A DNA stretch of 5,328 nucleotides from Candidatus Tectimicrobiota bacterium (lineage in GTDB: Bacteria > JACPSX01). The notes beneath the pieces are model-generated. The model did no database searches. It was not told where the DNA came from and saw only the letters and a list, made by a program, of their open reading frames with translations. A program made the position numbers and the translations under genes. Location of the stretch: contig JACPSX010000072.1 of NCBI GenBank assembly GCA_016193065.1, forward strand, positions 1 through 5,328, written 5' to 3'. Positions 1 to 5,328 of this stretch are shown here, piece by piece. Within the stretch, counting starts at the first letter, position 1. The number at the start of each line of letters is the position of its first letter.

Positions 1-2
1 TG

Positions 3-47
3 GATCCCGAGGTGCTGCTGGCGGCAGTCAGGCACCTGCCGCGCTAG
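3..47 (+). CDS. C-terminal end of an upstream gene (partial)
   Basis: Reading from position 3, the frame gives DPEVLLAAVRHLPR followed by TAG at 45-47. The peptide looks like an ordinary alpha-helical protein C-terminus, and the stop lies 30 bp before the dctP ATG, which suits a co-transcribed upstream gene. Only 14 residues are visible, so no family can be named. The other two forward frames also lack a stop over this short stretch, so the choice rests on residue composition and the operon-like spacing. Confidence 0.4.
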   Translation, partial: DPEVLLAAVRHLPR

Positions 48-67
48 CCTGTCAAAGCCAGGTTGCT

Positions 68-72
68 GGAGG
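68..72 (+). promoter_or_regulatory. Shine-Dalgarno site fixing the dctP start
   Basis: GGAGG lies 5 nt before the ATG at 78. An in-frame TTG at 63 would give a protein five residues longer, but it lies upstream of this ribosome site, so ATG 78 is the start. Confidence 0.8.
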
Positions 73-77
73 TGAAC

Positions 78-1109
78 ATGAGAAAAGCCATCGGCCTCTT
101 GCTCGTCATCGTTCTCGCGGGTCTGCTGACGTACGACGCAGGCTCCCCCGTAGGGGCGCAGGAAATCGACCTGAAACTGTCCCACTTTATGGCGCCCGCC
201 CACCCCATGGACCAGTTTGTCATGCGCCCCTGGGCGCAGAAGGTGGAAAAACTCACCCGTGGGAAGGTAAAGATCAAGCTCTTTCCCGGCGGCGTGCTGG
301 GTCCCCCTCCGGCGCAGTACAATTCGGCCGTCAAAAACATTGCGAACATCGCCTTCGGCCTTCAGGGGTACACACCGGGCCGTTTTTCCGTCACCTCGGT
401 GATGGAGCTTCCCTTCCTCGTCGACGATTCGACGGACGGAACCCGCGTCATGTGGGATCTCATGAAAACCTTCCTGAAGGATGAGTACAAGGACACCCAC
501 GTCCTGCTTCTCTGGCAGTCCGACCCCGCGATCATCATGACCCGGAAGAAGCCCGTGAAGACCCTGGAAGACATGCAGGGCCTCAAGATCCGCAGTCCCT
601 CGGCCGCACAGGCGGGGATCATCAGCGCTCTGGGCGGCGTGCCCGTGCAGATGCCCATCACCGACGCGTACAACTCCCTGGAGAGGGGAGTGATCGACGG
701 GATCATGGCCCCCTGGTCCGCGGTCCGCTCGTTCAAGTTCGATGAAATCGCCAACTACTACACCGACGCCGGGATCGCCCGCAGCACGTTCTTCCTGGTC
801 CTGAACCAGAAGGTCTGGGATGACCTTCCCGCCGACGCAAAACAGGTGATTTCGGAGACCACCGGCGTGGAGGAATCGGTGCACGCAGCCCAGGTCTACA
901 TGGATATCGCGGAAAAGGCCAAGAGCTTCGTCAAGCAGAAGAGGAGCGAGATCATCCTCCTGTTGGGGGCGGAAAAGACCAGATGGAAGAAAGCCGTGCG
1001 GCCTTTTTCCGACCAGTGGGTCCGGGACATGGAGAAGAAAGGTTTGGCCGGCGAGAAGATTCTGGCTGAGGCCGAGAAGCTGGCCGAAAAATACGAAAAG
1101 AGCCGCTAA
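78..1109 (+). CDS. dctP: TRAP transporter solute-binding protein, DctP family
   Basis: This is the periplasmic receptor of a TRAP transporter. It captures an organic acid, typically a carboxylate, and hands it to the DctQ/DctM membrane complex. It has 343 residues, normal for the family. An N-terminal signal peptide (Arg2-Lys3, hydrophobic residues 5-17) has a likely cut after VGA, at Ala27/Gln28. The mature protein opens with DLKLSHFMAPAHPM (31-44), the usual first beta strand and loop. Residues 170-175 read KIRSPS, where Arg172 matches the conserved arginine that salt-bridges the ligand carboxylate in TRAP receptors. DAYNSLERGVIDG (196-208) is the second family signature. The ORF is intact and ends 11 bp before dctQ. 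The ligand cannot be deduced: members of this family bind C4-dicarboxylates, keto acids, aromatic acids and others. Confidence 0.93.
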   Translation: MRKAIGLLLVIVLAGLLTYDAGSPVGAQEIDLKLSHFMAPAHPMDQFVMRPWAQKVEKLTRGKVKIKLFPGGVLGPPPAQYNSAVKNIANIAFGLQGYTPGRFSVTSVMELPFLVDDSTDGTRVMWDLMKTFLKDEYKDTHVLLLWQSDPAIIMTRKKPVKTLEDMQGLKIRSPSAAQAGIISALGGVPVQMPITDAYNSLERGVIDGIMAPWSAVRSFKFDEIANYYTDAGIARSTFFLVLNQKVWDDLPADAKQVISETTGVEESVHAAQVYMDIAEKAKSFVKQKRSEIILLLGAEKTRWKKAVRPFSDQWVRDMEKKGLAGEKILAEAEKLAEKYEKSR

Positions 1110-1120
1110 GCCCAAGGCGC

Positions 1121-1621
1121 ATGACGGGGCTCGAACGGCTGTACAATTTGCTATCCCGCCTGACGAAGGGATTAGGCTACGTCGCCGGGATCATCCTGAT
1201 GGTCCTCATGGGGATGACCATCCTCGACGTGGCCGGCCGCTATCTCTTCGACGATCCGGTTCCCGGCGTCTTTGAGCTCACCCAGATCATGATGTCCATC
1301 CTCGTGGCCTTCGGCCTGGCTTACTGCGGGACCAGGAAAGGTCACGTGGGGGTGGATATCTTTTTCCACAGATTTCCCCGGCCCCTGCAGAGAATCTCCA
1401 ACCTGCTGACCGGTGTTCCGTCTCTGGTGCTACTCATTCTGATCGTGGTTCAAACGTATCAACACGGGCTGGAAGTAGAGAGCAATCACACGGTATCCGG
1501 GATTCTGTCCATTCCCCTCTACCCGTTCATCTTCGTGACGGCCCTGGGGATGGCTTTCTACGCCCTGGTGATCTTGCTGGACCTCGTCCGGGGCGTTCTC
1601 GAAATGATCCATGAGCAGTGA
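1121..1621 (+). CDS. dctQ: TRAP transporter small permease, DctQ family
   Basis: This is the small inner-membrane subunit of the TRAP transporter, which pairs with DctM and helps dock the solute receptor. The 166 residues contain four hydrophobic segments at roughly 18-38, 48-70, 90-113 and 128-153, as expected for DctQ. The family signature follows TM1: DVAGRYLFDDPVPGVFELTQ at 36-55, with Arg40 and Glu52 at the usual conserved places. The start is ATG with a weak AAGG 3 nt upstream, 11 bp after the dctP stop, so translation is probably coupled to dctP. The 3' end overlaps the dctM ATG by 11 nt, the arrangement typical of dctQM pairs. The reading frame is intact. Confidence 0.92.
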   Translation: MTGLERLYNLLSRLTKGLGYVAGIILMVLMGMTILDVAGRYLFDDPVPGVFELTQIMMSILVAFGLAYCGTRKGHVGVDIFFHRFPRPLQRISNLLTGVPSLVLLILIVVQTYQHGLEVESNHTVSGILSIPLYPFIFVTALGMAFYALVILLDLVRGVLEMIHEQ

Positions 1622-2874
1622 ACTCCTCGTCGGAATCTACGGAATTCTCGCCATGATCGGTCTCCTGATCTTTGGGATGCCGGTCGGACTGTCGATGGCC
1701 GTGGTCGGCTTCGTGGGATTCGCTCACTTGGCCGGCTGGCAATCCGCCCTGGCCATTCTGGGAAGCTACCCCTTCGATTACAGCGCCAACTATGCATTGA
1801 GCATCATTCCCCTGTTCATTCTCATGGGTCAGTTCGCTTATTACTCAGGCATGAGCCGGGACATGTTCTATTCCGCCCACCAATGGCGCGGCCACCTTCC
1901 GGGGGGCCTGGGTATGGCCACCATCGCGGGATGCGCGGGGTTCGCGGCCGTTTCCGGCTCGAGCCTCGCCACCTCGGCGACCATGGGAACGGTGGCCCTG
2001 CCGGAAATGCTGAAGTACAAGTACCATCACCGGCTGGCCGCCGGCAGCATCGCCGCCGGGGGAACGCTGGGAATACTGATCCCCCCGAGCACGGGATTCG
2101 TCGTTTACGGCCTGATCACCGAGCAATCCATCGGAAAGCTGTTCCTGGCGGGCATCCTCCCGGGCCTCCTTCTGACCGTCCTGTTCATGGTCAGCATCTA
2201 CATCCAGACCCGGCTGAAGGGAGAAGATGCGTTCCCTGGCCGGCGCCTGGGGAATCACCGCGCTGTTCATCGTCGTGATCGGGGGGATCTACACCGGGGT
2301 CTTCACTCCGACGGAAGCCGCGGCGGTGGGCGCTTTCGGCACCCTGCTCTTCGCCCTCTGCAAGGGAAAGGCGAAAGGAAGAACGATCAAGGAGAGCCTG
2401 CTCTATTCCATCCAGACGACGGCGATGATCTTTCTGATCCTGATCGGCGCCCACATCTTCACTCCCTTCCTGGCCATTTCCAACCTCCCCACGGTCCTGG
2501 TGGGGCTGGTGACGGAACACAATCTCTCCCCGTATACAGTGCTCATCGGTTTCGTCGTCCTCCTGATCATCCTCGGCTGCTTCCTGGAGGGGCTGGCGAT
2601 GATCGTGATGACGGTTCCCCTCGTTTTTCCGGCGATCACGGCGCTGGGGTTTGACCCCATCTACTTCGGGGTGATTCTGGTGATCGTGCTGGAAATGGGG
2701 CTCATCACCCCACCGGTGGGATTGAACGTCTTCGTGCTGAAGGGGGTCGCCCCCGATATCACGCTCAAGGACGCCTTCATCGGGATTTTCCCTTTCTGGC
2801 TGGCCATGCTGGTCTGCCTGGTGATTTTGCTCCTCTTTCCCCAGATCGCGATGCTTATCCCGAACACTCTCTGA
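1611..2874 (+). pseudogene. dctM: TRAP transporter large permease DctM, frame broken mid-gene
   Basis: DctM is the large sodium-coupled permease subunit of TRAP transporters. The N-terminal part (1611 to about 2220) has clear signatures: PLFILMGQF from residue 67, GFAAVSGSSLATSATMG at 110-126 and GGTLGILIPPS near 150-160, then EQSIGKLFLAGILPG. After TRLKG the frame turns into Arg/Gly/His-rich nonsense and stops at 2654. DctM homology resumes in the +1 frame from about 2221 (EKMRSLAGAWG), with GGIYTGVFTPTEAAAVGAFG and, near the end, GLITPPVGLNVFVLKG, stopping at 2874. Relatives usually carry about a dozen loop residues (an NP-x-LGPxGP-like stretch) between these halves. Loss of about 35 or 38 nt, or one inserted base in a short-looped variant, would explain the break. 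The two frames sum to about 420 codons against a usual 425-430. It overlaps dctQ by 11 nt. Whether this is a true mutation or a sequence error cannot be told here. Confidence 0.85.
2217..2229 (+). promoter_or_regulatory. Shine-Dalgarno-like sequence and ATG at the dctM break
   Basis: AAGGGAG (2217-2223) is followed after 3 nt by ATG 2227, in the frame of the DctM C-terminal half. If used, it would give a 215-residue polypeptide from 2227 to 2874 holding the second half of the permease. The purine run lies exactly at the frame change, so it could also be chance or the scar of a deletion: GAAG occurs twice here, at 2216-2219 and 2223-2226. Confidence 0.35.
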
Positions 2875-2942
2875 GAGAGCTCTCCTCCGTTTCCCATTAC
2901 CATCGGGAAGTTTCACCGGGCTCGATCGCACCCCCAGGAATC

Positions 2943-2966
2943 CTTGCCGTCGGGGCCGACAGCAAG
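2943..2966. terminator. Hairpin beyond the TRAP operon, possible terminator
   Basis: CTTGCCGTCGG (2943-2953) and CCGACAGCAAG (2956-2966) are inverted repeats of 11 bp with a single mismatch, separated by GG. It lies 68 bp after the dctM stop and just outside the end of the convergent DedA frame, a fitting place for transcription to end from either side. Neither strand shows a T-run after the stem, so an intrinsic terminator is not well supported; a transcript-stabilising 3' hairpin is an alternative. Confidence 0.4.
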
Positions 2967-2974
2967 AAGGCAAA

Positions 2975-3773
2975 TCATACCTTGCTGCGATCCAGTTCGT
3001 CTCGTGCCGGATTTCTTGAGAGGAGCAAGGAAGATATGGCTAACCCGGAGGCGGAGTTCAAATCGTTACAGTGGAGTTCGCAGGGACGTTCCGGGGGGAG
3101 AAACTGTTCTCCTTCAACGGGCCGACAGGAGACGCCGCCCGCCGGCGCAGCCGGAGAGTCCGGGGGCTCCGCGGCCTGCGGTTCCGTCTCCTGACGCAGG
3201 CGGCCCGGCCCGTGGCGCCGGCGCCGGTAGAGTTTTGTGAACAGGGAAACGAGGAGGGCGGCGCCGAGAGCTGCGGCCAGGATCCTGGAAGCGGCCCGAT
3301 ACCGGAGAAGAAAACCTTGCAGCCGCCACCCCACGCTGTACCCAGTGAATAGGAACGCGGCGGCCCAGGTCAGGGCTCCCGCGGGCCGAGCCGGCCAGCG
3401 GGAAGAGGAAACCCCGCACCCCCACGATGAAGCGCCCCAGGATCACGGCTGCCGGCCCGCGCCGCCGGTAAAAGTCGAGGGCGTTCTCCATGCAGTCCCC
3501 CGAGCCCAGGGTCAGACGGCAGTAGAGCTTGAGGAGGCCGTGCCCTCCGAGCCGGCCCATCCAGTAGCCGATGCTGTCGCCGATGAGGGCCGCCAGCCAG
3601 GCGACCAGAAGGCCGGATACCGGATCCACCTGACCCATTCGCGCCAGGGCGCCGAACGTCATCAGGAAGAGTTCCCCGGGAAGAGGAAGTCCGGCGTTGT
3701 CCAGAAGAATGGCTCCGAAGAGGATCCAATATCCGTGCCGGACAAATGAATCCAGGAGAAGCTCGATGCTCAC
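2975..3773 (-). pseudogene. DedA-family (SNARE-associated) membrane protein, frame broken
   Basis: DedA proteins are multi-pass inner-membrane proteins tied to lipid-carrier flipping and envelope homeostasis. The start is GTG 3773, with GGGAGG 9 nt upstream. Residues 1-131 (to about 3381) match the family: GLPLPGE at 28-34, GDSIGYWMGR at 65-74 and GRFIVGVR at 113-120, with Arg114 and Arg120 conserved, then PLAGSAR. This frame then turns Pro/Arg-rich and stops at 3114. The expected continuation appears in the +1 frame from 3379, GALTWAAAFLFTGYSVG, followed by a last hydrophobic helix and LYRRRRHG. Between SAR and GAL, family members usually have about 12 more residues (an MxxxxFLxYNxx-like stretch), so about 35 or 38 nt seem to be missing. 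The second frame runs to a stop at 2975, giving a hydrophilic tail of about 75 residues that is unusual for DedA, so the true C-terminus is uncertain. Confidence 0.82.
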
Positions 3774-3824
3774 GGAAGGGAGCCTCCCAAAGTGTACCGG
3801 GCTATTCCGGAGATGTTTTCTCGC

Positions 3825-3859
3825 AAACCCGGGGTTTCCCGTTCGCGGAGAACCCGGGG
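3825..3859. repeat. AACCCGGGG direct repeat with a small palindrome
   Basis: AACCCGGGG occurs at 3826-3834 and again at 3851-3859. The first copy is also part of AAACCC-G-GGGTTT (3825-3837), which is symmetric around one base. The pair lies in the 172-bp gap between the DUF6789-like gene and the DedA gene, about 50-85 bp upstream of the DedA GTG. It could be a regulator site for DedA expression, but nothing identifies a binding protein. Confidence 0.3.
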
Positions 3860-3945
3860 GGCAACTGGCGATCCGCCTGCTGTCTTAAACTCGCATGGCG
3901 GGCGGCCAGCGGCCCCGGGTGGATTGCCCTCCTTACGGCCGGAGG

Positions 3946-4422
3946 CTACTCGGCGCCTCCGGCAAAACCCCCGAGCAGCGCCCCGTAGACCGCGTGGGCC
4001 AGCAGAGAGGCCATGACGGCCATCAGGCCCCCGGAGTTGGCGCTGAAGAATCCCCCACCCATCATCGGAGTGACGGCCGCCTGGGAGAGGAACCAGAGGA
4101 CGAGACCCAGGAGGGTTCCCCTCATCCAGGACGCGCCGGGCAGCAGGCGATAGGCGGCATAGACATAGACCAGCGGGAAGATGATGCTGCCGTTGATGAA
4201 ATGCATCAGCATCCCCAGCAGCCAACTGCCGCCGAGGACGCTTCCGAGCATGGCGGCTACATCCATCGGCCGGCCCAGCATCATGGGGGCGACGAAGTAC
4301 ATCATCATGGTCATGACGGCGGTGCCGTTGAATCCCCCGAGGATGGCCGTCGGCAGGGCGGGGTGTGTCGAACCGCTTGCGGCCGAGGACCTGGAAGCGG
4401 AGTTCGTAAGGACTTGTTGCAT
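3946..4422 (-). CDS. Small multi-pass membrane protein, DUF6789-like
   Basis: A 158-residue, Gly/Met-rich hydrophobic protein with about four membrane segments, near 27-49, 60-94, 103-121 and 131-153. After a polar Ser/Ala-rich leader (1-22) come GGFNGTAVMTMMMYFVAPMMLG (first helix, 29-50), HFxxG (74-78), PMMGGGFF (119-126) and HAVYGALLGG (143-152). The layout of small helices with spaced His and Pro-Met-Met-Gly motifs resembles the uncharacterised family DUF6789; I assign it from memory of that pattern and no biochemical role is known to me. The start at ATG 4422 is well supported by AGGAGGG 7 nt upstream; the stop is TAG at 3948-3946. The frame is intact, in contrast to both neighbours. It runs in the same direction as the DedA gene, 172 bp apart, and is divergent from the sigma gene. 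Confidence 0.8.
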   Translation of the reverse strand: MQQVLTNSASRSSAASGSTHPALPTAILGGFNGTAVMTMMMYFVAPMMLGRPMDVAAMLGSVLGGSWLLGMLMHFINGSIIFPLVYVYAAYRLLPGASWMRGTLLGLVLWFLSQAAVTPMMGGGFFSANSGGLMAVMASLLAHAVYGALLGGFAGGAE

Positions 4423-4607
4423 GTGTTTTCCCTCCTCATTTCGGTTGAGAGCGGGCGGCCGGGGCCCGGGGCTTTCCTCCCCGTGGTGAGGTCCTGGGTT
4501 CCGGCGTTTCCATTGATAAGATGAAGCAGGCGTGCAAACGATTCACCTCAGCGAGGACAAAGGGGGAGGTTTCTGCTAGTGTAGTGTCCCAGGAGTCCCT
4601 TGACTCA

Positions 4608-4640
4608 TCGTTCGTGGTGAGCTTGTCGAACCATGAACGA
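4608..4640. repeat. Internal hairpin of the MITE-like element (left)
   Basis: TCGTTCGTGGT (4608-4618) pairs with ACCATGAACGA (4630-4640), 11 bp with one mismatch, around an 11-nt loop containing GAGCTTGTCGA. On the other strand it reads TTCGACAAGCTCACCACGAACG. As I recall, GTTCGAC-AAGCTCA-CGAACG hairpins of this type are common dispersed repeats in bacterial genomes; that recollection is unverified here. Confidence 0.6.
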
Positions 4641-4655
4641 AACCCGTTGAAAACG

Positions 4656-4716
4656 CTTCGCCCTTCGACCGCGGGTACCCGCGAAGCGGGTGCGGCTTCC
4701 GGGTGAGGGCGAACGG
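4656..4716. repeat. Internal nested hairpin of the MITE-like element (right)
   Basis: TTCGCCCT (4657-4664) pairs with AGGGCGAA (4706-4713). It resembles the left hairpin read in the opposite direction (TTCGAC ... GCGAACGG), but its loop is enlarged by about 35 GC-rich bases. These carry CGCGGGTACCCGCG (4670-4683) and ACCCGC-GAA-GCGGGT (4677-4691), so alternative foldings compete. The loop may be a secondary insertion into an ancestral hairpin. Confidence 0.5.
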
Positions 4717-4854
4717 AATTGTAAAGAAGCGTTGGGGACACTACACTAGAATGCCGGAAATTCTTCCGATCGCGAGAACTGAAAGTCCAGGTTCCGGGTT
4801 TTGACTGGAGAGAGGGAACTCCCGGCACGCCGCCAGCGGAGGAACTGAGGGTCG

Positions 4855-5270
4855 ATGAACCAGCGATCCGCAATAGACCGGAGCTCTGATCGAGGCCGTC
4901 AAGAGACTTCAGAACGGAGACAAGAGCGCCTTGGAGGTGATCCTAGCCCAATGCCAGGAGCGCCTCTACTAGTACGCCCTGAGAATGACCGGGGACAGCA
5001 ACGACGCCCAGGAGGTGCTCCAGGAGGTCTTCCTGACCGTCCTGGAGAAGATGCGCACCTTGCGGGAGCCGGGATCCTTCCTCCCCTGGGTATTCACCAC
5101 GGCGAAGAATCTCTGCTACCTGCTCGGTCGCCGCGGTAAAATCCAGGTTACACCGGGCGCGCCTGTTTGTGCGAGAGATTCTCTCTCGGTACCTGAGGGA
5201 AGGGAGCAGCCGGAAAGACGAACGGGAGCGGGGAAGAGTGCTTAACCTTGTGAAAAAAGCCTGGACCGCT
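4855..5270 (+). pseudogene. ECF-type RNA polymerase sigma factor, multiply disrupted
   Basis: ECF sigma factors direct RNA polymerase to stress or envelope promoters through regions 2 and 4. ATG 4855 has GAGG 4 nt upstream and reads MNQRSAIDR. The frame then must move +1 near 4880 to give ALIEAVKRLQNGDKSALEVI and AQCQERLY. TAG (4970-4972) interrupts it, where CAG (Gln) is the simplest ancestor. It continues YALRMTGDSNDAQEVLQEVF and FLPWVFTTAKNLCYLLGRRG, a good region 2. Near 5131-5136 it jumps +1 again into VKSRLHRARLFVREILSRYL (5136-5195), the end of a region 4 helix-turn-helix. The linker and most of region 4, roughly 70-80 residues, are absent between GRRG and VKSRLHRA. Without region 4 and with a nonsense codon, a functional factor is unlikely. 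The last frame stays open past 5270, so the original stop is not visible. Confidence 0.8.
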
Positions 5271-5328
5271 ATGCGCTGCCGGATGGTGATGCCCGGGGGG
5301 ATCAGTTGCGAGGCACTGAACCAACTGC
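5271..5328 (+). CDS. Possible start of an anti-sigma (zinc-finger) protein, cut by the window edge
   Basis: From ATG 5271 the frame gives MRCRMVMPGGISCEALNQL and runs off the window. Anti-sigma proteins with a zf-HC2 domain often follow ECF genes and begin with a Cys followed by a short helix leading to a YLDGEL-like motif; ISCEALNQL would fit, but the diagnostic part lies outside. ATG at 5283 or 5289 are equally possible starts, and no clear ribosome site is seen. The same frame is open back into the sigma region 4 remnant, so a fusion tail is an alternative. Confidence 0.25.
   Translation, partial: MRCRMVMPGGISCEALNQL

Larger units (their letters stand above)
4576..4749. mobile_element. 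MITE-like non-autonomous element with 15-bp terminal inverted repeats
   Basis: CTAGTGTAGTGTCCC (4576-4590) and GGGACACTACACTAG (4735-4749) are perfect inverted repeats bounding 174 bp with no transposase or other plausible coding sequence. The outer TA, or the palindrome CTAG, can be read as the target duplication. TA would suit IS630/Tc1-mariner-type transposition and CTAG would suit an IS701-type YTAR target; the sequence alone does not decide. The interior is filled with further inverted repeats: a hairpin at 4608-4640, AACGCTTC/GAAGCGTT (4652-4659/4726-4733), TTCGCCCT/AGGGCGAA (4657-4664/4706-4713) and CGCGGGTACCCGCG (4670-4683). It sits 154 bp from the DUF6789 start and 105 bp before the sigma start. 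A single copy is visible, so mobility is inferred from structure. Confidence 0.75.
4423..4854. other. 432-bp divergent intergenic region
   Basis: This gap separates the start of the DUF6789-like gene (- strand) from the start of the ECF sigma gene (+ strand). It holds the DUF6789 ribosome site (4430-4436), a GC-rich run near 4455-4472 and the MITE-like element (4576-4749). It also holds an inverted repeat CGGAA-N4-TTCCG (4755-4768) and the sigma gene's ribosome site (GAGG, 4847-4850). Short ORFs here have no family resemblance and cross the mobile element. I find no convincing -35/-10 pair on either strand. Confidence 0.6.

Noticed and set aside
362-754. 130-residue antisense ORF inside dctP
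   Set aside because: It lies wholly within the well-supported dctP frame and has no recognisable motif.
2210-2230. Programmed +1 frameshift in dctM
   Set aside because: There is no slippery codon run or stop codon at the shift as in prfB, and the apparent loss of loop residues points to a deletion.
2875-2884. Perfect palindrome GAGAGCTCTC just after the dctM stop as a terminator
   Set aside because: It has no loop and no following T-run, and a 10-bp palindrome of this composition can occur by chance.
2191-2973. 260-residue antisense ORF opposite dctM
   Set aside because: It is Asp/Glu/His/Gln-rich with no domain pattern and mirrors the hydrophobic codons of dctM on the other strand; the + strand has clear DctM motifs.
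3928-3945. CCTCC/GGAGG hairpin at the end of the DUF6789-like gene as a terminator
   Set aside because: The stem is only 5 bp, it lies beside the stop codon, and there is no T-run on the - strand after it.
4801-4830. Promoter for the sigma gene: TTGACT at 4801 or an ECF-like GGAACT at 4815
   Set aside because: No matching -10 element lies at a suitable distance from either hexamer.
4436-4873. 145-residue - strand ORF (and a 61-residue + strand ORF at 4521-4706) in the intergenic region
   Set aside because: Both run across the terminal repeats and hairpins of the MITE-like element, are low in family-like character and have no convincing ribosome site.
4970-4972. UAG read as pyrrolysine or suppressed
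   Set aside because: The same gene also has frame shifts and a large deletion, so a nonsense mutation in a decaying gene is simpler.

Overview
The window is a GC-rich bacterial chromosome segment. Its gene content (a DctP/DctQ/DctM TRAP uptake operon, a DedA-type membrane protein, a small DUF6789-like membrane protein and an ECF sigma factor) suits a proteobacterium or a Desulfobacterota-like relative. That placement rests on general impression only; there is no rRNA or marker gene to test it.

Layout. Positions 3-47 look like the last codons of an upstream + strand gene. They are followed closely by dctP (78-1109), dctQ (1121-1621) and dctM (1611-2874), which form a TRAP transporter operon: a periplasmic solute receptor, a small 4-TM subunit and a large ion-coupled permease. 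dctM cannot be read in one frame, because the frame changes near 2217-2227, in a cytoplasmic loop. A hairpin at 2943-2966 lies beyond the operon. Convergent to it on the - strand are a DedA-family gene (3773 down to about 2975), also broken by a frame change near 3379-3386, and an intact small multi-pass membrane protein (4422-3946). The 432 bp between the latter and the divergent + strand sigma gene hold a MITE-like element (4576-4749) with perfect 15-bp terminal inverted repeats and nested hairpins. The right end carries an ECF sigma factor gene (from 4855) with three lesions: an early frame change, an in-frame TAG, and loss of the linker plus most of region 4. Its last frame stays open to the window edge and may run into an anti-sigma-like zinc-finger start.

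Together, the intact DctP and DctQ still specify two TRAP components. The permease could be made only as two overlapping polypeptides, if at all; the second half has its own Shine-Dalgarno-like sequence. The most notable themes are the clustering of disrupted genes in under 3.2 kb, with every break shifting the frame by the same +1, and the presence of a non-autonomous mobile element among them. I see no defence system, CRISPR array, tRNA or rRNA. A completely new system is not evident; whether the breaks are biological decay or consensus/assembly error is the key open question.
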